Positions 26,189 through 35,838 of a stretch of 64,000 bases of DNA are shown here, piece after piece (the stretch's first letter is position 1; each line of letters opens with the position of its first letter). Both the position numbers and the translations under genes were made by a program. The notes beneath the pieces were generated by a model that did not search any database, was not told where the DNA came from, and saw only the letters and a program-made list of their open reading frames with translations. This DNA is from Clostridia bacterium (GTDB lineage: Bacteria > Bacillota > Clostridia > Monoglobales > Monoglobaceae): assembly GCA_017456605.1 (NCBI GenBank), contig JAFTJA010000004.1, forward strand, positions 62,001 through 126,000. Reading direction: 5' to 3'.

Positions 26189-27217
26189 TTAATCCATAAC
26201 GATTACGGCTTTGATAAGATCTTTGTTGCGGTTCTTTATCAGTTCTACCGCCTTGGGCAAATCTTCCAGTGCGAATTCGTGAGTCACCATATCACGGATA
26301 TTGAACTTTTCGCTTGCCACAAGATTTACGAACGGCTCCCATGTGAGGTAGTTTCCGCAGACACCGTGTATGTTTAGATGTTTAAGAACAATCTCGGTAA
26401 CAGGGAAAGGAATTTCGTCATCTTTGCCGGGGATGCCGTAAAAGAATATGTCACCACCGTTTGCACATGCCTTGACGGAAATGTCAACCGAAGAGGGTGT
26501 TCCTGCTGCATCGATGGAATACCTTGCACCAAGACCATCTGTTTCATCCATAACCCGTGCATATACATCTTCGTTCGATGCGTCAATAACAACATCAGCA
26601 CCGAATTTCTTTGCATAGTCAATGCGCTCCTGACCTTTGACTGAGGCAATAACCTTGGCAGCTCCGCAAGCCTTGGCAAGCTGGATATATGCGATGCCTG
26701 CCGGTCCGCCTCCCTGAATGAACACGGTTGAGCCCATTTCAATTCCAAATCGAAGAATTGACCCTGAAGGGCAGACTGCGCTTTCCATTATTGCGCCTTC
26801 TTTGAAAGAAATTGAGTCGGGAATTTTCACCAGACAGCTTTCAGGAACAACCACATATTCAGCATATCCGCCGTTGTGGGGATTGTAGCCTATTTCACTG
26901 CCGTGTGGGCACATTTCGTTTCGTCCGCTTTTACACCATACACACTTTCCGCAGGAAACGACGGTGTTTATAATGACTCTGTCACCAACCTTTGCGTCTG
27001 TCACGTTTTCGCCAAGTGCGAAAACTTCTCCTGAAATTTCGTGGCCCAGAATGTGGGGAGGAGTTGCGTGGGGGAAGGCTCCGATTATTATATGTACGTC
27101 GGTTGCACATACCCCTGCTGCCTTGACTTTCACAAGGACCTCGCCTGCTTTGGGAGTAGGTGTGGGAACTTCTTTTATTTCAATTTTGTTTATGTCTGTC
27201 CAGACTGCTGCTTTCAA
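26189..27217 (-). CDS. Zinc-dependent alcohol/polyol dehydrogenase
   Basis: The 342-residue medium-chain dehydrogenase oxidises a secondary alcohol with NAD(P). The catalytic zinc ligands lie in GVCATDVH and LGHEISGE, the structural zinc Cys set in CGKCVWCKSGRNEMC (about residues 89-103), and the nucleotide-binding turn in IQGGGPAGIAY (about residue 167). It resembles threonine, sorbitol and galactitol-phosphate dehydrogenases. The start is a TTG at 27217 with AAAGGATG about ten bases upstream. In this operon it probably oxidises a sugar acid or its product. Confidence 0.88.
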   Translation of the reverse strand: MKAAVWTDINKIEIKEVPTPTPKAGEVLVKVKAAGVCATDVHIIIGAFPHATPPHILGHEISGEVFALGENVTDAKVGDRVIINTVVSCGKCVWCKSGRNEMCPHGSEIGYNPHNGGYAEYVVVPESCLVKIPDSISFKEGAIMESAVCPSGSILRFGIEMGSTVFIQGGGPAGIAYIQLAKACGAAKVIASVKGQERIDYAKKFGADVVIDASNEDVYARVMDETDGLGARYSIDAAGTPSSVDISVKACANGGDIFFYGIPGKDDEIPFPVTEIVLKHLNIHGVCGNYLTWEPFVNLVASEKFNIRDMVTHEFALEDLPKAVELIKNRNKDLIKAVIVMD

Positions 27218-27237
27218 AGTATAAACACATCCTTTTT

Positions 27238-27891
27238 TTAAAGAACAAAGTCTTTGATTTTTGTAGTATAGTCAAACAGGTTTAAAAAACCGTTTTCGGT
27301 TATGAGATAGTTGTCTTCAACCCTTATGCCAAAGTTGTTCTCAAAATAGATACCCGGCTCCAGCGTTACTGTCATGCCAGCTTCAAGAACGCCGGTATTT
27401 TCAGGAAGAAACTGTGGCTGCATAAACGGTTGCTCGCCGAATCTGTGACCTGCGTGATGTGGGAAATATTTCTGATATTTTCCAAAGCCTGATGACATTG
27501 CACGATGAATACCACAGGCAGAAGTGCCAGCTTTCAGCGTTTTTTCTGCAACAGATTTTGCCAACAAAACGGCATTATAAGCCAAAAGCTGCTTTGAAGA
27601 GGGCTCGCCGATGAAAAAAGTACGTGTTGTATCTGTCCAGATTCCGTCCAAGCAAAATTGCAAATCAAGAATGAGACAGTCACCTTTTTTCAGAACATAG
27701 TCGGTAGCGTCACCCTCGATGGCTCCGGAACGGATTCCGGCAACAAAATCACCTGTAAATTCATCACACTTACAAGTTGACGCGATGAGGTTTTTAATAT
27801 CCGCTTCGGTCATTCCTGCGCGGCAATTTTGCCTTACTGTATCGTAGGCAAGCCTGTTTAAATCCAGAATTTTTTTAATCTGCTCTGTCAT
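27238..27891 (-). CDS. M24 family metallopeptidase, catalytic domain only
   Basis: The 217-residue protein is a pita-bread fold hydrolase related to methionine aminopeptidase and Xaa-Pro peptidases. The five metal ligands appear present: Asp in ILDLQ, Asp in WTDTTRTF, His in HHAGHRFG, Glu in LEPGIYF and Glu in RVEDNY. It lacks the N-terminal creatinase domain of true prolidases. Its ATG overlaps the stop of the dehydratase gene (TAATG), so it is translationally coupled to a sugar-acid gene. This is an odd partner for a peptidase; it may cut an amide or amino-acid conjugate of the sugar acid. Confidence 0.85.
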   Translation of the reverse strand: MTEQIKKILDLNRLAYDTVRQNCRAGMTEADIKNLIASTCKCDEFTGDFVAGIRSGAIEGDATDYVLKKGDCLILDLQFCLDGIWTDTTRTFFIGEPSSKQLLAYNAVLLAKSVAEKTLKAGTSACGIHRAMSSGFGKYQKYFPHHAGHRFGEQPFMQPQFLPENTGVLEAGMTVTLEPGIYFENNFGIRVEDNYLITENGFLNLFDYTTKIKDFVL

Positions 27892-29015
27892 TATACCTCA
27901 ACTTTGTAGAAGTTCAAAACTTCTTCGTCAAGCTCAATTCCAAGACCCGGAGCTGTGGGAATGGTAACAACACCTTTGTCGTCAATGGTGAAGTGGCGTT
28001 TTACCAAAGTCTTGCTCAGTACTGTTTCCTGATTTACGTACTCAAGCCAGAGTGCATTTGGTGTGTTTGCAATGATGTGAAGTGATGCGCTCATGAGAAT
28101 GCCTGTCTTGAATGCGTGAGGAATAAGGGTGATACCCTTTTTGTATGCCATATCAATAACCTTTTTCGCGATTGTGATACCACCGCAACGGCTGATGTCA
28201 GGCTGAATAATATCGATATTGCAGTTGTTGATGAGTTCGTCGAACTCGAAAAGTGTACCGATTTCTTCGCCGGCTGAAATTCTCATATCTGTGCTTTCGC
28301 AAAGTCTCTTATAGCTATCAAGATAGTCGGGTTTGAAAGGTTCTTCAACCCAATAAACGCCATAGTCTTTGAATGCGTTACAAAGATTTATTGCGCCTTT
28401 CAGGTCTTTCCACACCATGCCAATATCAATCATAAGCTCAGGTTTATCGCCCATTGCACGTCTTGCGGCTTTTACGAGTTCAAGGTCTTTTTCGGGAGAC
28501 TGACCAAGAGCACCCCAACCGAATTTGATACCCTTGTAGCCCTGGGGCAAGTATGTATCAGCAATGCGCTTGATTTCGTCCTCGTTGTCAGGCATAAGAA
28601 CACTGCAGTAAGCCTGAATGCTATCGCGGAATGAACCGCCGAGAAGCTTGTGAACAGGAAGACCTGTAGCCTTTCCCATGATGTCCCAGATAGCCATATC
28701 TATACCGCTCATTGCGTGGATTACCACGCTGCGTCTTCCATGGTAGTAGGCAAGGTCATACATTTTGTGCCATATTTTTTCAACATCAAAGGGGTCTTCG
28801 CCGATAACCGCATACTTGAGTCCCATACAAACCATATGTGATGCAGGTGCTTCGATTACGCTTTTTACAACGTAAGGGGAAGAGTCAACCTCGCCCACAC
28901 CCACAATGCCTTCGTCTGTATACACTTTAATAACGACAGTGTCCTGACTTCCGTCTCCGATCAATTCTATTTCTTTTTGCTTTACTATAATTGCTTCAAC
29001 GTTTGTAATTTTCAT
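27891..29015 (-). CDS. Enolase-superfamily acid-sugar dehydratase (mandelate racemase/MLE group)
   Basis: The 374-residue protein has the MLE N-terminal cap and a barrel domain. The Lys pair in KGIKFGWG (about residue 163), metal ligands in LMIDIGMVW, WVEEPF and SAGEEIG, and an Asp/His dyad in IQPDISRCGG and LIPHAFKTG match the mandelate racemase subgroup, most members of which dehydrate sugar acids. The start at 29015 follows GGAGG; the frame extends upstream without a ribosome site. It is the first gene of the operon and faces the divergent PocR/AraC regulator. Confidence 0.9.
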   Translation of the reverse strand: MKITNVEAIIVKQKEIELIGDGSQDTVVIKVYTDEGIVGVGEVDSSPYVVKSVIEAPASHMVCMGLKYAVIGEDPFDVEKIWHKMYDLAYYHGRRSVVIHAMSGIDMAIWDIMGKATGLPVHKLLGGSFRDSIQAYCSVLMPDNEDEIKRIADTYLPQGYKGIKFGWGALGQSPEKDLELVKAARRAMGDKPELMIDIGMVWKDLKGAINLCNAFKDYGVYWVEEPFKPDYLDSYKRLCESTDMRISAGEEIGTLFEFDELINNCNIDIIQPDISRCGGITIAKKVIDMAYKKGITLIPHAFKTGILMSASLHIIANTPNALWLEYVNQETVLSKTLVKRHFTIDDKGVVTIPTAPGLGIELDEEVLNFYKVEV

Positions 29016-29044
29016 TTTAAAGCCTCCACATATAAAAATATATC

Positions 29045-29072
29045 TTGATTTTATCACATATTGTGCTATAAT
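29045..29072 (+). promoter_or_regulatory. Promoter of the PocR/AraC regulator gene
   Basis: TTGATT (29045-29050) and a perfect TATAAT (29067-29072) are 16 bases apart. The minus-strand operon promoter must overlap this 114-base divergent region but I could not place it. Confidence 0.6.
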
Positions 29073-29129
29073 AAAAGGGATATTTGTACTAAAACTGTAA
29101 AATCGTACGGAAATTTTGAGAGGTAAAAG

Positions 29130-29984
29130 ATGATTTTAGAAATCAATACAGAAAAGTTATCGAAGCTTATAAAGTCTTTTTATAAGCTCACGAAGATAAA
29201 AATTGCAGTTTATGACGATGAATTTCGTGAGGTTTTTTGTTATCCCAAAACCCATACTGCGTTTTGCACCATGATAAACAATACTCCTGGGGTCTGTCTT
29301 AAATGCCAGCAAAGTAACGAGATCTGGTGTTCTGCCTGCAAAGAGAAAGATGCATTGGTGCGGTTTACATGTCATGCAGGACTTACTGAGGTGGTTGCAC
29401 CCTTAAAAGAGGGGGACAAGACAATAGGATATATTATGTTTGGGCAGATTACGGACATAAAGGACAAGAAGAAGTTTCGGGAAAGAGCTTTTGAAAGATG
29501 TAAAGATTATCCGTTAGATTTCGACGAGTTTGAAGAAAAAATCAAATCGGTCCAATATAAAAGTGAAGAAGAGATAGAAGCGGTTTCAAATATGCTGAAC
29601 ACTTTTGTTTCGTATATTTATCTTGAAGGCATAGTGGTACTGCGAGAGGAAGGAAGAGCCAAGCGGATTATTGAATTTATTGACAAAAATCTGGATGATG
29701 ATTTGTCTATATCAGTGCTGTGTGAGAAATTGTCGGTGTCAAGGACTGTTCTTTATGAAATAACAAGGCCTGTTATGGCAGACGGGATTGCGGCGTATAT
29801 CAGGGGCCGTCGAATTGAGAGGGCAAAGGATCTGATAAAAAACACCGAAAAAACTATTGAGGAAATTTCGGGGATGGTGGGCTTTATGGACAGCAACTAT
29901 TTCAGACGTGTGTTTAAAAAGACCGTGGGTGTTTCTGCAAAGAACTGGCGGAACAAAATGGAAGGAAAGACCGAAAAGAAATAA
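29130..29984 (+). CDS. AraC-family regulator with PocR sensor domain
   Basis: The 284-residue protein has an N-terminal PocR-type ligand-binding domain (about residues 5-165), recognisable from its Cys and His residues in VCLKCQQSN, WCSAC and FTCHAGL, and a C-terminal double helix-turn-helix of the AraC family (about residues 185-280, ending near MVGFMDSNYFRRVFKKTVG). PocR domains usually sense small hydroxylated compounds. It is transcribed away from the dehydratase operon across a 114-base gap, the standard arrangement of an activator and its target. GAGAGG precedes the ATG at an unusual short distance. Confidence 0.88.
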   Translation: MILEINTEKLSKLIKSFYKLTKIKIAVYDDEFREVFCYPKTHTAFCTMINNTPGVCLKCQQSNEIWCSACKEKDALVRFTCHAGLTEVVAPLKEGDKTIGYIMFGQITDIKDKKKFRERAFERCKDYPLDFDEFEEKIKSVQYKSEEEIEAVSNMLNTFVSYIYLEGIVVLREEGRAKRIIEFIDKNLDDDLSISVLCEKLSVSRTVLYEITRPVMADGIAAYIRGRRIERAKDLIKNTEKTIEEISGMVGFMDSNYFRRVFKKTVGVSAKNWRNKMEGKTEKK

Positions 29985-30102
29985 AATTCAGATATTTGTT
30001 AAAAATAATATAGATTTTTTTTGAAACTTGTGATACAATAAAAAAGATGCAAATTTTGGACTAGTTTTTTGTATCAAAAATCAATTTGGAGCAGTGCGGA
30101 AA

Positions 30103-30546
30103 ATGAAAAAGGTTGAAATTTTCACCGACGGTGCGTGTAGCGGAAATCCGGGTCCCGGTGGGTATGGTGTGGTGCTTCGGTATAACGGAGCAGAAAAAGA
30201 GCTTTCCGGCGGGGAAGCAATGACCACCAACAACCGCATGGAGCTTACCGCGGCGATAGAGGGGCTAAAAGCGCTCAAGGAACGGTGCAGCGTTACCCTT
30301 TACAGCGATTCAAAGTATCTTGTTGATGCGATAAATTGCGGTTGGGCCCTTAAGTGGCGTGAAAACGGCTGGATGCGGACAAAACGCGATGCGGCACAGA
30401 ACTCTGACTTGTGGGAGAAACTGCTTGAACTTTTAGAGACACATGAGGTTGAATTCGTGTGGGTGAAAGGTCATGCCGGACATCCTGAAAATGAGCGGTG
30501 CGACCATCTGGCGGTTATGGAAACTGAAAAACACCGCGCGGGTTAG
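30103..30546 (+). CDS. rnhA: Ribonuclease HI
   Basis: The 147-residue enzyme removes RNA from RNA-DNA hybrids. The four carboxylates are visible: Asp in FTDGACSGN, Glu in NNRMELTA, Asp in LYSDSKY and Asp in ERCDHLA. ATG 30103 begins the conserved [10 protein letters not shown]; an upstream GTG at 30094 is too near the TTTGGAG site. The gene stands alone before iscS, with a 107-base spacer containing a GCGTTCA/TGAACGC hairpin that is not followed by T residues. Confidence 0.95.
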   Translation: MKKVEIFTDGACSGNPGPGGYGVVLRYNGAEKELSGGEAMTTNNRMELTAAIEGLKALKERCSVTLYSDSKYLVDAINCGWALKWRENGWMRTKRDAAQNSDLWEKLLELLETHEVEFVWVKGHAGHPENERCDHLAVMETEKHRAG

Positions 30547-30653
30547 CAAATTGATAAGATATACGGAGAGGTCTACTTTTCATAGATTTTTTGCGTTCAG
30601 GGTTTTGAACGCAGAGTTTACTCCGCAGTTTAAAAAGAAAGGTAGTAATCAAT

Positions 30654-31832
30654 ATGGAAACAAAACGAATTTATGTTGACCATGCAGCCACCACACCTAT
30701 GCGGCGTGAGGTTCTTGACGCAATGCTGCCGTATTTTTCGGAAAACTTCGGCAATGCATCAACTGTTTATGCCGAAGGCAGAGAAGCGAAAAAAGCGGTC
30801 AGCGAAGCAAGAGATGCGGTTGCCAAAGCAATCGGCGCAAACACTGATGAAATATTCTTCACCGGCTCGGGAACAGAGGCTGACAACTGGGCAATCAGGG
30901 GTGTTGCTTTTGCAAATCGGGCAAAGGGCAATCATATCATAACATCGGCTGTTGAGCATCATGCGGTGCTCCACACCTGTCAGACTCTTGAAAAAGAGGG
31001 TTTTGAGGTGACATATCTTCCGGTTGATGAATTTGGAATGGTTTCACCGGAGGATGTGAAAAATGCTATTTGTGACAGGACAATTCTTGTCACTATTATG
31101 ACAGCCAACAATGAGATTGGAACAGTTATGCCAATCGAGGAAATCGGAAAGATAACCCGTGAAAAGGGAGTCATTTTTCATACCGATGCCGTTCAGGCCA
31201 TTGGTATGATGGAGATTGATGTAAACAAAATGAACGTTGACCTTTTGTCCATGACGGGCCACAAGTTTTATGGACCGAAAGGCAGCGGTGCATTGTATGT
31301 GAAAAAGGGCATAAAAATCCTTCCCTTTATTACCGGCGGTGCGCAGGAAAGAAACAAACGTGCCGGTACTGAAAATGTGGCATCTATTGTAGGGCTTGGA
31401 AAGGCAATCAGTCTTGCAACGTCAGAAATGGGAGAAAAGGCAGAGAAGCTCAAAGCATTGCGTGACAGATTTATTGACAGAGTTCTTGAGGAAATCCCTT
31501 ATACAAGGCTGAATGGACACAAAACAAAGAGGCTTGCGGGGAATGCCAATATTTCCTTTGAATTTATTGAAGGGGAATCACTTCTTCTTATGCTTGATAT
31601 GCAGGGGATTTCGGCATCCAGCGGCAGTGCTTGCACGTCGGGCTCACTTGATCCATCACACGTGCTTTTGGCTATTGGATTAAAGCATGAGGTGGCTCAC
31701 GGCTCGCTTAGAGTGTCTTTTGGCGAGAGCAACACAATGGAAGACGTTGACAGAATTGTGGATAGCCTCAAAACAATTGTTTCAAGGCTTCGTGAAATGT
31801 CGCCACTTTATGAGGCGGTAAAAAATAAATAG
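30654..31832 (+). CDS. iscS: Cysteine desulfurase
   Basis: The 392-residue pyridoxal-phosphate enzyme removes sulfur from cysteine and passes it on as a persulfide. The PLP Lys lies in [11 protein letters not shown] (about residue 205) and the active Cys in [15 protein letters not shown] (about residue 327). It is the IscS/NifS type with the longer Cys loop. The genes that follow are the IscU-type scaffold and mnmA, so this enzyme can feed both Fe-S cluster assembly and tRNA thiolation. No Rrf2-type regulator is present. Confidence 0.95.
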   Translation: METKRIYVDHAATTPMRREVLDAMLPYFSENFGNASTVYAEGREAKKAVSEARDAVAKAIGANTDEIFFTGSGTEADNWAIRGVAFANRAKGNHIITSAVEHHAVLHTCQTLEKEGFEVTYLPVDEFGMVSPEDVKNAICDRTILVTIMTANNEIGTVMPIEEIGKITREKGVIFHTDAVQAIGMMEIDVNKMNVDLLSMTGHKFYGPKGSGALYVKKGIKILPFITGGAQERNKRAGTENVASIVGLGKAISLATSEMGEKAEKLKALRDRFIDRVLEEIPYTRLNGHKTKRLAGNANISFEFIEGESLLLMLDMQGISASSGSACTSGSLDPSHVLLAIGLKHEVAHGSLRVSFGESNTMEDVDRIVDSLKTIVSRLREMSPLYEAVKNK

Positions 31833-31855
31833 ATTTTACTGAAAGAAGGATAAAA

Positions 31856-32305
31856 ATGTATAGCGAAAAAGTTATGGACCATTTCTCAAATCCGAGAAAT
31901 GTAGGAGAAATTGAAGATGCAAACGCAGTTGGTCAGGTAGGAAACCCCAAGTGCGGCGACATCATGAAGATTTATATGAAAATCAATGACGAAACAAAGC
32001 AGATTGAAGAAGTGAAGTTCAAGACATTTGGTTGTGGCGCGGCTGTTGCTACATCAAGTATGGCAACAGAAATGGTGAAAGGCAAAACCATTGACGAAGC
32101 ACTTGAAATCACAAATGTAGCTGTTGCTGAAGCTCTTGACGGACTTCCGCCGGTGAAGATGCACTGTTCAAACCTTGCTCAGGAGGCTATTCATTCTGCT
32201 ATTGCGGATTATTATAACCGCAAGGGTATTGACCCGACGCATATCGTTGGGTGCAACGGTGATTGTGCTTGTTGCCATCACGACCACGGTGAAAGCGAAG
32301 AATAA
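31856..32305 (+). CDS. iscU: Fe-S cluster scaffold protein, IscU/NifU N-terminal type
   Basis: The 149-residue protein holds nascent Fe-S clusters. The three ligand Cys are in GNPKCGD, TFGCGAAVA and MHCSNLA. The C-terminus adds CNGDCACCHHDHGESEE, a Cys/His-rich tail typical of clostridial NifU-like proteins and absent from E. coli IscU; its role is unknown. It starts 23 bases after iscS behind AAAGAAGG and is followed 13 bases after its stop by a terminator-like hairpin. Confidence 0.93.
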   Translation: MYSEKVMDHFSNPRNVGEIEDANAVGQVGNPKCGDIMKIYMKINDETKQIEEVKFKTFGCGAAVATSSMATEMVKGKTIDEALEITNVAVAEALDGLPPVKMHCSNLAQEAIHSAIADYYNRKGIDPTHIVGCNGDCACCHHDHGESEE

Positions 32306-32318
32306 AATCTGAAAGGAC

Positions 32319-32346
32319 AAAAAGGCTGGCGGATGTCAGCCTTTTT
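32319..32346 (+). terminator. Terminator-like hairpin between iscU and mnmA
   Basis: AAAAAGGCTG (32319-32328) pairs perfectly with CAGCCTTTTT (32337-32346). It lies so close to mnmA that an in-frame ATG (32333) falls in its loop and the preferred mnmA start follows ten bases later. Confidence 0.75.
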
Positions 32347-32356
32347 AAAAAATTTT

Positions 32357-33457
32357 ATGGCTAAGAAAAAAGTAGTTATAGGGATGTCGGGGGGCGTTGA
32401 TTCAAGCGTTGCTGCGGCGCTGCTTAAAGATGCTGGATATGAAGTTGTGGGGCTTACCATGCGTCTGTGGGACGGCGAAATGCGGGACGGTTGTCTCGCT
32501 GAGGGGACGTGCTGCTCTCTTTCTGCTGTGGAGGATGCACGGTATGTATGCTATAAGCTTGGGATTGAGCATCATGTTATGGATTTTCGTGCTGATTTTG
32601 AAAAATACGTTATCGACTATTTTGTGGATGAATACAAAAACGGAAGAACCCCAAATCCTTGTATTGCCTGCAACAAATTCCTGAAATTTGATGCCATGCT
32701 GAAAAAGGCGGAGCTTTTGGGAGCAGATTATGTTGCGACAGGGCACTATGCCAAGGTGGAATTTGACAGAGCTTCGGGGCGGTATCTTTTGCGTCGGGCG
32801 GTGTCTTTGGCAAAGGATCAGACCTATGCACTTTATTCCCTTACACAAGAACAGCTTTCAAAAATCTTGATGCCTCTTGGTGCACTTCGCGACAAGGAGG
32901 AAACCCGAAAAATTGCTGAAGAAAGAGGGCTTGTCACAGCTAAAAAACCGGACAGCATGGAAATTTGTTTTGTTCCGGATAATGATTATGCCGGATTTAT
33001 AAAAAGGCGTACCGGAGAAGAGACCTTGCCCGGAGATTTTGTGGACGAAAAGGGGAATGTCCTGGGCAGACACAAGGGGATTATTCATTACACAGTGGGC
33101 CAGCGTAAAGGCCTTGGCGTTACCTTTGGCAAGCCAATGTTTGTGCTGAGAATTGACGCAGAAAAAAATCAGGTTGTTCTGGGCGAAAAGGGGACAGAAT
33201 TTTCGTCAGAACTGATTGCCGAAAATCTTAATTTTATTCCTTTCGATGAAATAAAAGAGCCCATACGCGTATTGGCAAAGGTCAGATATAGTGCGAAAGC
33301 GGCATCTGCCACGGCTGTGCCCCTTGAAGATAATCGGGCGAGGGTTGTGTTTGATGAGCCTCAAAGAGCAATAACACCGGGCCAGGCGGTAGTTTTTTAT
33401 GAAATTGACGGAGACGGCGTTGTTGGCGGCGGAATTATTACGGGAGAGAAACAATGA
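32357..33457 (+). CDS. mnmA: tRNA-uridine 2-sulfurtransferase MnmA
   Basis: The 366-residue enzyme thiolates uridine 34 of Lys, Glu and Gln tRNAs. The ATP-binding GMSGGVDSS lies at the start, the catalytic Cys pair in NPCIAC (about residue 98) and EICFVPD (about residue 196). ATG 32357 begins at the position conserved in the family, but no ribosome site precedes it; an in-frame ATG at 32333 sits in the hairpin loop, behind a more distant AAAGGA. The start is therefore uncertain. Sulfur presumably comes from the cysteine desulfurase two genes upstream. Confidence 0.95.
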   Translation: MAKKKVVIGMSGGVDSSVAAALLKDAGYEVVGLTMRLWDGEMRDGCLAEGTCCSLSAVEDARYVCYKLGIEHHVMDFRADFEKYVIDYFVDEYKNGRTPNPCIACNKFLKFDAMLKKAELLGADYVATGHYAKVEFDRASGRYLLRRAVSLAKDQTYALYSLTQEQLSKILMPLGALRDKEETRKIAEERGLVTAKKPDSMEICFVPDNDYAGFIKRRTGEETLPGDFVDEKGNVLGRHKGIIHYTVGQRKGLGVTFGKPMFVLRIDAEKNQVVLGEKGTEFSSELIAENLNFIPFDEIKEPIRVLAKVRYSAKAASATAVPLEDNRARVVFDEPQRAITPGQAVVFYEIDGDGVVGGGIITGEKQ

Positions 33458-35820
33458 ACTTTTTTGAAATACGGAAAAAAATAATCAAAAATGAATATAA
33501 GCACCTGAATGACAAACAGTTTGAGGCGGTTGTGAATACTGACGGACCACTTCTGGTTATTGCCGGGGCGGGCTCGGGAAAGACCACTGTTATTATACAT
33601 AAGATTGCACATCTTCTCACCTTTGGCAGGGCGTATTTTGACCAAAGTGTGCCAAAGGGTATTACAGATGAAGAAATTGAAATTCTTGACTGGTTAGGGA
33701 AAGGCGAGATTGAAGAAATTCCGCCCCAACTTTTTGAATATCTGGCGGTTGATTGTGTGCGACCTTACAACGTGCTTGCCATAACCTTTACCAATAAAGC
33801 GGCGGCGGAGCTCAAGTCGAGACTTTCTGCAAAGCTTGGGGATGCGGGGAACGATGTGTGGGCGTCTACTTTCCATTCGTCGTGTGTGAAGTTTTTGCGA
33901 CGGGATATTGACAAAATCGGATATGACAAAAGCTTTGTGATTTTTGATACCTCTGACCAGCAGACTCTTATAAAGGAATGTCTTAAAGACCTCAATCTTG
34001 ATTCAAAAGAGTTTGCGCCAAAGGCAATAGCCGGGGCGATAAGTCAGGCGAAAAATGAGCTGATTTATCCTGATGACTATGAACGGATTTTCAAGGCTGA
34101 CTTTTTCAAGTCGGTGGTGGCACGGGTTTATCGGCTTTATCAGCAAAAAATGCGGAGCAACAATGCCCTTGATTTTGATGACCTTATTATGTGCACAGTG
34201 AAGCTTTTTGAAGAAAATCCCGATGTTCTGGAATTTTATCAGAATAAATTCAAATATATTTTGGTGGACGAGTATCAGGATACCAACCATGCACAATATC
34301 GCTTGGTGAGCCTTTTGGCGGCAAAGCACAAAAACATTTGTGTCGTGGGTGATGATGACCAAAGTATTTATAAGTTCCGTGGCGCGGATATTTCAAACAT
34401 ACTGGGCTTTGAGGACGAATTTGAAAATGCAAAGACCATAAAGCTTGAGGAAAATTATCGCAGCACGCAAAATATTTTGAGCGCTGCCAATGAGGTGATT
34501 GCAAACAACCACGGCAGAAAGCCCAAAAAACTCTGGACTCAAAACGGCGAGGGTGAGCTTGTCACGGTTTATAATGCAAGCAACGAATATGACGAGGCAA
34601 AGTTTATTGCTGAAAAGATAAGGGAAGGTTATGAACAGGGCGCAAGCTTTAATGATTTTGCCATCCTTTATCGTATGAATGCCCAGTCACGAGTGGTGGA
34701 AGATACGCTGCTTCGGAGCGCTGTTCCATACCGTGTGTTTGGCGGGCTGAGGTTCTATGACAGAAAAGAAATCAAGGATTTGACATCGTATCTCAGGCTT
34801 ATCCAGAACGCAAGTGACAATGTGGCTTTTGCGAGAATTGTCAATGAGCCAAAGCGTGGGATAGGTGATACGACAGTTCAAAAAGTTTTGACGTTGGCTT
34901 TTGAAAATGGTGTTTCGGCTCTTGAAATTTCAAAGAATGCAAAGGAATATAGTGAGCTTTCAAGAGCGGCTGCGAAGCTTTCGGATTTTGTTTTTCTCAT
35001 TGATGAATTGAAGAAAAAGATAGATTCCGGGATGGGGCTTGAAGATTTTGTGAAGGCTGTTGTTTATGACAGCGGCATGATGTCAGCCCTTGAAAGTGAA
35101 GATACCGTTGAAAGCCGGACCAGGATTGAAAACCTGAAAGAATTTTTGTCTATGGTTCACCAGACCGTGGAAGAAAATCATGAAACTGTGCTTTTTGATT
35201 TGCTTGAAAATATTTCCCTTGTGGCGGATGTTGACAACTATGACGAGGCTCAGGAGACTGTTACCCTTATGACACTCCACAGTGCAAAGGGACTTGAATT
35301 TAAAAATGTGTTTCTTGTAGGTATGGAAGAGGGGATTTTTCCGGGTGTTCGCTCCATGGGTATGGATGATGAGATGGAGGAAGAACGCAGGCTTTGTTAT
35401 GTGGGGATAACCCGCGCAAAAGAAAGGCTGTACCTCACTCACACTGATACAAGAACTCTGTTTGGAACCACAAAGTTCAACATTATGTCACGATTTTTGA
35501 AGGAAATACCAAAGGTCTTGAAAAACGAAGAGACATCAAAGCCTGCGCGGAATGAAGACTTTGGCTTTGTACGGACAGAAAGCCCGAAAATGGACACCTC
35601 GGTGTTTAAGTCATCAGCTTATCAAAAACCAAAGACCGAAAAGCCCAAAGCCACCCTTGATTTTGGCGTTGGTGACAGAGTTAATCACCGCAAGTTTGGT
35701 GAGGGTACTGTGCTTGAGGCAAAGGCGATAGGTGCGGATATGTTCCTTAGGGTAAAGTTTGACGCAGTTGGAGAGAAAAACCTTATGGCGGCTTATGTCC
35801 AGCTGGAAAAAGTTGAATAG
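33454..35820 (+). CDS. pcrA: ATP-dependent DNA helicase PcrA/UvrD
   Basis: The 788-residue superfamily 1A helicase moves 3' to 5' and acts in repair, plasmid replication and clearing of transcription or recombination intermediates. Walker A GAGSGKTTV is near residue 32, DEYQDT near residue 272, and the later helicase motifs (NYRSTQN, VTLMTLHSAKGLEF, EEERRLCYVGITRA) are present. The C-terminal GDRVNHRKFGEGTV is the Tudor-like RNA polymerase contact of PcrA. An insertion of about 45 residues follows motif I. Its ATG overlaps the mnmA stop (ATGA). Confidence 0.96.
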   Translation: MNFFEIRKKIIKNEYKHLNDKQFEAVVNTDGPLLVIAGAGSGKTTVIIHKIAHLLTFGRAYFDQSVPKGITDEEIEILDWLGKGEIEEIPPQLFEYLAVDCVRPYNVLAITFTNKAAAELKSRLSAKLGDAGNDVWASTFHSSCVKFLRRDIDKIGYDKSFVIFDTSDQQTLIKECLKDLNLDSKEFAPKAIAGAISQAKNELIYPDDYERIFKADFFKSVVARVYRLYQQKMRSNNALDFDDLIMCTVKLFEENPDVLEFYQNKFKYILVDEYQDTNHAQYRLVSLLAAKHKNICVVGDDDQSIYKFRGADISNILGFEDEFENAKTIKLEENYRSTQNILSAANEVIANNHGRKPKKLWTQNGEGELVTVYNASNEYDEAKFIAEKIREGYEQGASFNDFAILYRMNAQSRVVEDTLLRSAVPYRVFGGLRFYDRKEIKDLTSYLRLIQNASDNVAFARIVNEPKRGIGDTTVQKVLTLAFENGVSALEISKNAKEYSELSRAAAKLSDFVFLIDELKKKIDSGMGLEDFVKAVVYDSGMMSALESEDTVESRTRIENLKEFLSMVHQTVEENHETVLFDLLENISLVADVDNYDEAQETVTLMTLHSAKGLEFKNVFLVGMEEGIFPGVRSMGMDDEMEEERRLCYVGITRAKERLYLTHTDTRTLFGTTKFNIMSRFLKEIPKVLKNEETSKPARNEDFGFVRTESPKMDTSVFKSSAYQKPKTEKPKATLDFGVGDRVNHRKFGEGTVLEAKAIGADMFLRVKFDAVGEKNLMAAYVQLEKVE

Positions 35821-35838
35821 ATAAAGGTGTGGATTTGT

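Noticed and set aside
30585..30620. Hairpin GCGTTCA/TGAACGC between rnhA and iscS as a terminator
   Set aside because: It is preceded, not followed, by T residues on the plus strand, and no minus-strand gene ends there.
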